From the NCBI GenBank assembly GCA_963718295.1, contig CAVQYV010000011.1, positions 226,281 to 290,280 on the forward strand: 64,000 nt of DNA, read 5' to 3'. The notes below the pieces were generated by a model that did no database searches, was not told where the DNA came from, and saw nothing but the letters and a program-made list of their open reading frames with translations. Position numbers and translations under genes: made by a program. Numbering within the stretch: position 1 is the first letter of the stretch; each line of letters opens with the position of its first letter. Origin of the DNA: CAVQYV01 sp963718295 [NCBI: uncultured Methylomirabilota bacterium]. GTDB taxonomy: Bacteria; Methylomirabilota; Methylomirabilia; CAVQYV01. Shown here in pieces: positions 60,217 to 64,000 of this stretch.

Positions 60217-62475
60217 TCAGTTCTTCTTATTCTCTTCTCCATTGCCTTGCACTTTGATCTGGAAATTGGGTTCCCCATACTCAACTTCAGGCAGGTCGGA
60301 GAATTCCTTTCTGGCCTCCTCTATCGGTTGTCCCTCTTTTAATTTGATCTGATACACTCGGATGTACTTCATATACTTCTTTACCGATGCACCCTTTTCC
60401 GAAATGATGGCCAAGGCCCTCTCCTCTGGAACCCCCTCCTTGAATTTCACGAAGAGCTCCCCTTCCACATAGATCCTCTTGATGTAAGGAAACTCTTCCG
60501 TCTTGTCCTGAGAAATCTGAGCCAGGCTTTCTGCGTGTCTCACCAAATGGGGCGTGATGAAAACCAACAAGTTGGTCTTCTTTTTACTGGTGGTCTTGTA
60601 CTTGAAGAGCCATCCCAAGATCGGAATATCTCCCAGCCACGGCGCCTTGTGCAGGTTTTCCTCCGTTCTCTCCTGGATAAGACCTCCGATAACGACTGTC
60701 TGCCGGTCCTTCACCACCACCGAGGTCTTGGTGGATCGCTTGATGGTGGTCGGACCCACGCTGATCTGGATCAGAGTAGGCTCTTGTTTGACTGCCGATA
60801 TCTCCTGAAAGATGTCCAGTTTGACATAATCTCCTTCCGTGATCTGGGGGGTAATCCTCAGGGTGATACCCACATCCTTTCTCTCTATGCTGCTGAATAC
60901 CGCACCTGGCACTGCTGAGTCGGCCTCTCTCTTGGTGATGAATGGGACATTCTCACCCACCATAATCTCCGCCTCCTTGTTATCGGAGGTGAGAATCTGG
61001 GGAGTGGAGAGGATGTTGATGGCATCTTTGAATTCATCCAAGCTAAAGAGAAATGCAATTCCAGGAAATGTCAGGTCGCCAGTTGCTCCAGCAATAAGGC
61101 CCGCCGGTATCGTCAGGTAATTGCCCATTCCGCCCAATGCCAGTCCTGTAATTCCAGTGATGATCGACGAAATGGTAGATGCATCAATCTGCCCAAACCC
61201 CCCCGAGAAGATTGGCTCCCCATCTTTGGTGACGGTTGCGCGCCATTTTGAACCCAGCTCCAGAAGCTTGTCTATGGTCACCTCGGTGATCATGGCCTCG
61301 ACGAAGACCTGGTTCCTTCTTCTGTCGAGCTGCTTCAGCACCTGCAGAATGCTCCGGTAGTCGGAGGGAGATGCCACGATCACCAGAGAATTGGTGCCCT
61401 TGTCCGGCGTGACGGTGATTCCCCCGGCCGCCTCAAATGGGGTGACCGGTGCCCCGGAAACCCCAGCCGCCTGCCTCCCCGGCTGTATCCCCTTGATGAT
61501 CCCGTCCAAAACCTTGGATAATTCGGTGGCGTCCGCATGCTCCAGGAAGTAGACATTGATCCTCCCTTGGGCTTCAGGAGGGGGGACGTCGATGAGAGCA
61601 ATCAGTCCTTTCATCGATTCCCTCACTCCCTTCTCTCCAAAAAGGACCACGGCATTCAATCTGGAATCCGCGACCGCTCCTGCTCCCTCCTCCATGGGTG
61701 GCTGGCCGGGAAGGGTTCGGGTCCTGCCCTTTATCAGGCCCTCATTCAGTGTCTTGGCGATGGCATCGGCACTGGCATGCTTGAGGAGGACGATCTCCGG
61801 CTGCTCTCGGATAGAAGGCTGGTCGATGGACTGGATGATGGACAGGACCTTCTCCACGTTGAGTCCTGAGTCCACCACCAGAAGCAGTTGGCCCGGGCCG
61901 AAGATGGAGATGTGGCCATCTCTCGAGATCAGGGGCTGGAGAAACCTGAGCGCATCATCGACGGCGATGAACTTCAGAGGAATAAGCCTGGCCATATAGC
62001 TCTCATTGACCGGCAGCTGCTCCCCAACGCTCCGCAGGATTCCCCGCTGCCTCGCCTCCACCGAAGGGATGATCTTGAAGGTTTTCTCGCCCGCAGGAAC
62101 GATGGTGAACCCTTTCAGCTCCAGCACTGAGGTGAACAGGCTGAATGCCTCGTCCACGGACAGCTTCGAGGGGGCTATGATGGATATCTTTCCCCTCGCC
62201 CTTTCATCGAAGATGAAGTTCTTCCCCGTTATCTCGCTGATGAATTTGGTGACGGCTGACAGCTCCACGTCCACGAAATGGATGGTAACCTTCTCGGTCC
62301 CTTTCCGTTCCGATACCGAGCCCTTTTCTGCTCCTTTCATCTGGGCGAAGGATAGACCAGGAAAAGGGAAATGGGGGGCGAGGACAAACCATATCAGAGA
62401 AGAGACAACCAGGAGGCAGGGGAAGGCAGGACCTTGCGAATTTCTATGATCTTGTCGGCCGGTGACGTTTCTCAT
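60217..62475 (-). CDS. gspD: Type II secretion secretin GspD with C-terminal subtilase-prodomain-like module
   Basis: The 752-residue protein has a hydrophobic signal (AFPCLLVVSSLIWFVLA), an N0 domain (VTIHFVDVELSAVTKFISEITGKNFIFDE), three N domains including VVLFGEKGVRESMKGLIALIDVPPPEAQ, and the secretin core (LSTPQILTSDNKEAEIMVGENVPFI, VVIGGLIQERT, PILGWLFKYKTT, NLLVFITPHLV). The protein continues beyond the normal end: residues 672-741 read GELFVKFKEG...EGQPIEEARKEFSDLPEVEYGEPNF. That pattern is seen in I9/fervidolysin-type propeptides and in the N-terminal prodomains of the three proteases encoded next door. The usual S-domain for pilotin binding is absent or replaced. GspD forms the outer-membrane exit channel. 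Confidence 0.95.
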   Translation of the reverse strand: MRNVTGRQDHRNSQGPAFPCLLVVSSLIWFVLAPHFPFPGLSFAQMKGAEKGSVSERKGTEKVTIHFVDVELSAVTKFISEITGKNFIFDERARGKISIIAPSKLSVDEAFSLFTSVLELKGFTIVPAGEKTFKIIPSVEARQRGILRSVGEQLPVNESYMARLIPLKFIAVDDALRFLQPLISRDGHISIFGPGQLLLVVDSGLNVEKVLSIIQSIDQPSIREQPEIVLLKHASADAIAKTLNEGLIKGRTRTLPGQPPMEEGAGAVADSRLNAVVLFGEKGVRESMKGLIALIDVPPPEAQGRINVYFLEHADATELSKVLDGIIKGIQPGRQAAGVSGAPVTPFEAAGGITVTPDKGTNSLVIVASPSDYRSILQVLKQLDRRRNQVFVEAMITEVTIDKLLELGSKWRATVTKDGEPIFSGGFGQIDASTISSIITGITGLALGGMGNYLTIPAGLIAGATGDLTFPGIAFLFSLDEFKDAINILSTPQILTSDNKEAEIMVGENVPFITKREADSAVPGAVFSSIERKDVGITLRITPQITEGDYVKLDIFQEISAVKQEPTLIQISVGPTTIKRSTKTSVVVKDRQTVVIGGLIQERTEENLHKAPWLGDIPILGWLFKYKTTSKKKTNLLVFITPHLVRHAESLAQISQDKTEEFPYIKRIYVEGELFVKFKEGVPEERALAIISEKGASVKKYMKYIRVYQIKLKEGQPIEEARKEFSDLPEVEYGEPNFQIKVQGNGEENKKN
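60253..60462 (-). other. Protease-prodomain-like domain at the C-terminus of GspD
   Basis: This 70-residue segment (residues 672-741 of GspD) aligns by eye with the protease prodomains: V-x-G-[EQ]-L-x-V-x-[FM]-K-E-G at the start, a G-[AV]-x-[VI]-x-K centre, and P-x-V-x-[YF]-x-E-x-N at the end. In subtilases this fold acts as chaperone and tight-binding inhibitor of the mature enzyme. On the secretin it would be at the periplasmic or outer-membrane face. Confidence 0.65.
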
Positions 62476-62478
62476 CTT

Positions 62479-63363
62479 TCATTGGATCTGATAGCTTAGA
62501 GTCATTGGGGTCCCGTTCCTGAGGATATCCAATTGGACGAGATCCATCCCCTTGAGGGCAACAAATGCCTGAAGAGCCGATTCAGGGGCGGAGATTTCAT
62601 GCTCGTTAATTCTCATCAGAACATCGCCATTCTGAAGTCCCAGGGTTTGATAGACTCCACCGCGCGCCACCTCACTCAGAACAAACCCTTGTACCTGCCC
62701 TTCCACAATATAGGGGAGGAGGCGGGCGTCGGTCATGATCTTCTTCGGATTATCGATGGCACTTTGCAGCATCTTTTGATCCACCAGGGAAGACTCGCCG
62801 CCCGTGGCCTGGATCACGTTGGGGGGCTCTCCTTGTCCCCCGGCGGAGGCGCTCGCCAACTCTTTCGTGGACGTGGGTTCCAGGAGCAAAATCTCGACCC
62901 GCCTCCCCCTTTGAATGAGGAGAACCCTATCCTTTTTCACAGCCCCCAGTTTCCCGAGGCCAAACACCGAGTCCCCTACGGCGAAGACCTCCTGAGAGCC
63001 GGCCTTATCGGAAAAAATGGCGTAGTCGAATGGGCTGGGCCCGTACACGATGCCGACCAGTGAGACATCGATGGGAGGAGGCATCGATTCAGGACCAGGG
63101 GCTTGAGGGGAGCCGGTGATTGGTTTCAGCTCTCCCCCCTGAATGCCAAAAGGATTATCCCTGAGAAGTGGACCGTACTCATCGAGGCTTTTCATGGAAT
63201 AGGCCTGCCCTGCCGCCTTCGTCGGTTTTCCTGCCGGCTTTCCTTTCGTCGTGAGGACGGCAACGAGGTCTCGGGCAAGCAAGAAAAGCGATAAAAATAG
63301 CAATAGGGCAATTGCCACACTGGAATAGTATAAAAGCTTGGGCTCCCTCAGGCTCAGATTCAT
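62479..63363 (-). CDS. gspC: Type II secretion protein GspC with PDZ domain
   Basis: The 294-residue protein has one N-terminal membrane helix (SVAIALLLFLSLFLLARDLVAVL), a homology region (MSLVGIVYGPSPFDYAIFSDKAGSQEVFAVGDSVFG-like) that contacts the GspD N0 domain, and a C-terminal PDZ domain (VQGFVLSEVARGGVYQTLGLQNGDVLMRINEHEI). GspC connects the inner-membrane platform to the secretin and helps select substrates. It is the first gene of the minus-strand operon, 3 bases before gspD. Confidence 0.93.
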   Translation of the reverse strand: MNLSLREPKLLYYSSVAIALLLFLSLFLLARDLVAVLTTKGKPAGKPTKAAGQAYSMKSLDEYGPLLRDNPFGIQGGELKPITGSPQAPGPESMPPPIDVSLVGIVYGPSPFDYAIFSDKAGSQEVFAVGDSVFGLGKLGAVKKDRVLLIQRGRRVEILLLEPTSTKELASASAGGQGEPPNVIQATGGESSLVDQKMLQSAIDNPKKIMTDARLLPYIVEGQVQGFVLSEVARGGVYQTLGLQNGDVLMRINEHEISAPESALQAFVALKGMDLVQLDILRNGTPMTLSYQIQ

Positions 63364-63396
63364 GGCATTACCGAACCCTACCCCTTCACGGATTGG

Positions 63397-63425
63397 ATCA
63401 TACTAAAAGCGAATCAAGATGTCAA
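63397..63425 (-). promoter_or_regulatory. Sigma70 promoter of the gspC-N operon
   Basis: On the minus strand TTGACA (63420-63425), 17 bases and TATGAT (63397-63402) make a near-consensus promoter. The predicted start near 63390 gives a leader of about 27 bases before gspC. Confidence 0.75.
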
Positions 63426-63547
63426 AAAGAAAGTCCTGCAAATCCCATTCCAGCAATGGTGGATTCGTGGAGCGATAAGGCTGGTGCATCAAAAGGGGGA
63501 AACGACAAGTGATCCGTCCCCCTGTAGGCTTTATCCCTGCGATCTGG

Positions 63548-64000
63548 CTAAATTCTGAATTTATCCACTTGCTGCCTGCTGAGGCGGGGCGGTCGTAGCC
63601 TCCCCTTATGCCTCCCCCAGATTTCAATTTCGGGCGCCGTATCCTCTTCCTGGGAATCGCTGAAGGCTGCACAGACTCCAGCGGCCTGAAGCAGGAGATC
63701 CTCGGATGTCTCTCCGCGGGCAAGCCCGATCGGCCCAGGCAAATGTTCTGCCGAGAGCAGGGTATCCCCTTCCCTGGCTAACTCCTTGAGCCTTTGATTC
63801 TCTGCCGCATTTCTGCCCACAATGACCTTGAGTTCCTGGATCCGGAAATGTCGGCCCACTTTCAGCAGCTCCATATCCCTGAGATCGAAACTCCCTCTCG
63901 CGAACAGCTCCTTCAATTTCTTCGAAAATCCCTTATCGGTCAAGAGGCAACCGCCGGCGGGAGCCGAAAATTCCGTCAGACCATAGGCCTGGGCCAACGG
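63548..64000 (-). CDS. C-terminal part of a PP-loop, ThiI/MnmA-like tRNA-thiolation-type protein (runs off the right edge)
   Basis: The 150 residues present contain FSAPAGGCLLTDKGFSKKLKEL, ELLKVGRHFRIQELKVIVGRNAAENQRLKELA, and LLSAEHLPGPIGLARG. This reads like the C-terminal region of proteins annotated in deltaproteobacteria as ThiI- or MnmA-like, in which a PP-loop ATPase lies upstream. The PP-loop itself would be beyond the window edge, so the enzyme activity is only inferred. The 184 bases between this gene and gspC hold the gsp promoter. Confidence 0.6.
   Translation of the reverse strand, partial: PLAQAYGLTEFSAPAGGCLLTDKGFSKKLKELFARGSFDLRDMELLKVGRHFRIQELKVIVGRNAAENQRLKELAREGDTLLSAEHLPGPIGLARGETSEDLLLQAAGVCAAFSDSQEEDTAPEIEIWGRHKGRLRPPRLSRQQVDKFRI

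Noticed and set aside
1-64000. tRNA, rRNA, CRISPR arrays and insertion sequences
   Set aside because: Intergenic regions were scanned for T-loop patterns, repeated spacers and terminal inverted repeats; none was convincing.

Overview
The window reads like a chromosome segment of a GC-rich, Gram-negative anaerobe or facultative anaerobe, most likely from Desulfobacterota (the former Deltaproteobacteria) or a neighbouring phylum. The clues are a complete type II secretion system that includes GspN, an Mla-type outer-membrane lipid transport operon, an outer-membrane TolC protein, a fused MetF-MetV-like methylene-tetrahydrofolate reductase typical of Wood-Ljungdahl organisms, LarE, an RtcB/archease pair and HD-GYP signalling. 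The taxonomic placement is an inference from gene content. No rRNA, tRNA, insertion sequence or CRISPR array was seen.

Left part (1-18.4 kb): the window opens inside a type I restriction HsdR gene that diverges from a higBA toxin-antitoxin pair. Next, on the minus strand, come rtcB, archease, a MetF/MetV fusion, an ABC-2 exporter (permease and ATPase) and larE. Then follow a frameshifted secreted protein, a polysaccharide deacetylase that meets a DUF4015 glycoside-hydrolase-like protein tail to tail, an SDR dehydrogenase and a run of poorly characterised envelope proteins. These include a lipoprotein with two tightly overlapping small partners, a papain-like peptidase with a small peptide encoded just upstream, and a secreted PEBP-family protein.

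Middle (18.7-42.8 kb): a PCC/DUF296 protein and a large multi-GAF hybrid histidine kinase are on the plus strand. The minus strand then carries thrB - mlaE - mlaF - mlaD - tolC - mlaC - flavodoxin-like reductase - Ldh-family dehydrogenase - radical SAM. After that comes a compact catabolic operon: Nramp-like transporter without metal-site motifs, DapA-family aldolase/lyase, FGGY kinase, 2-hydroxyacid dehydrogenase, FGGY kinase. galT, preceded by a 37-residue membrane peptide, and an HD-GYP/HEAT-repeat pair follow.

Right part (43-64 kb): three tandem paralogous subtilisin-like (S8) secreted proteases lie directly beside the type II secretion genes gspL-gspM (plus strand) and gspC-D-E-F-G-H-I-J-K-N (minus strand). 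Each protease has its own TTGACA-N17 promoter, a long leader with three conserved blocks at fixed spacing, a strong Shine-Dalgarno sequence and a related downstream hairpin. Copy 1 looks active. Copy 2 has lost the catalytic His and Ser and the oxyanion Asn, and carries two compensating frameshifts. Copy 3 keeps every catalytic residue but is broken by three frameshifts. The secretin GspD of this cluster ends in a domain that resembles the inhibitory prodomain found at the N-terminus of these same proteases. This suggests a dedicated protease-export system in which the secretion channel carries a protease-prodomain-like module. It is the most interesting lead in the window.
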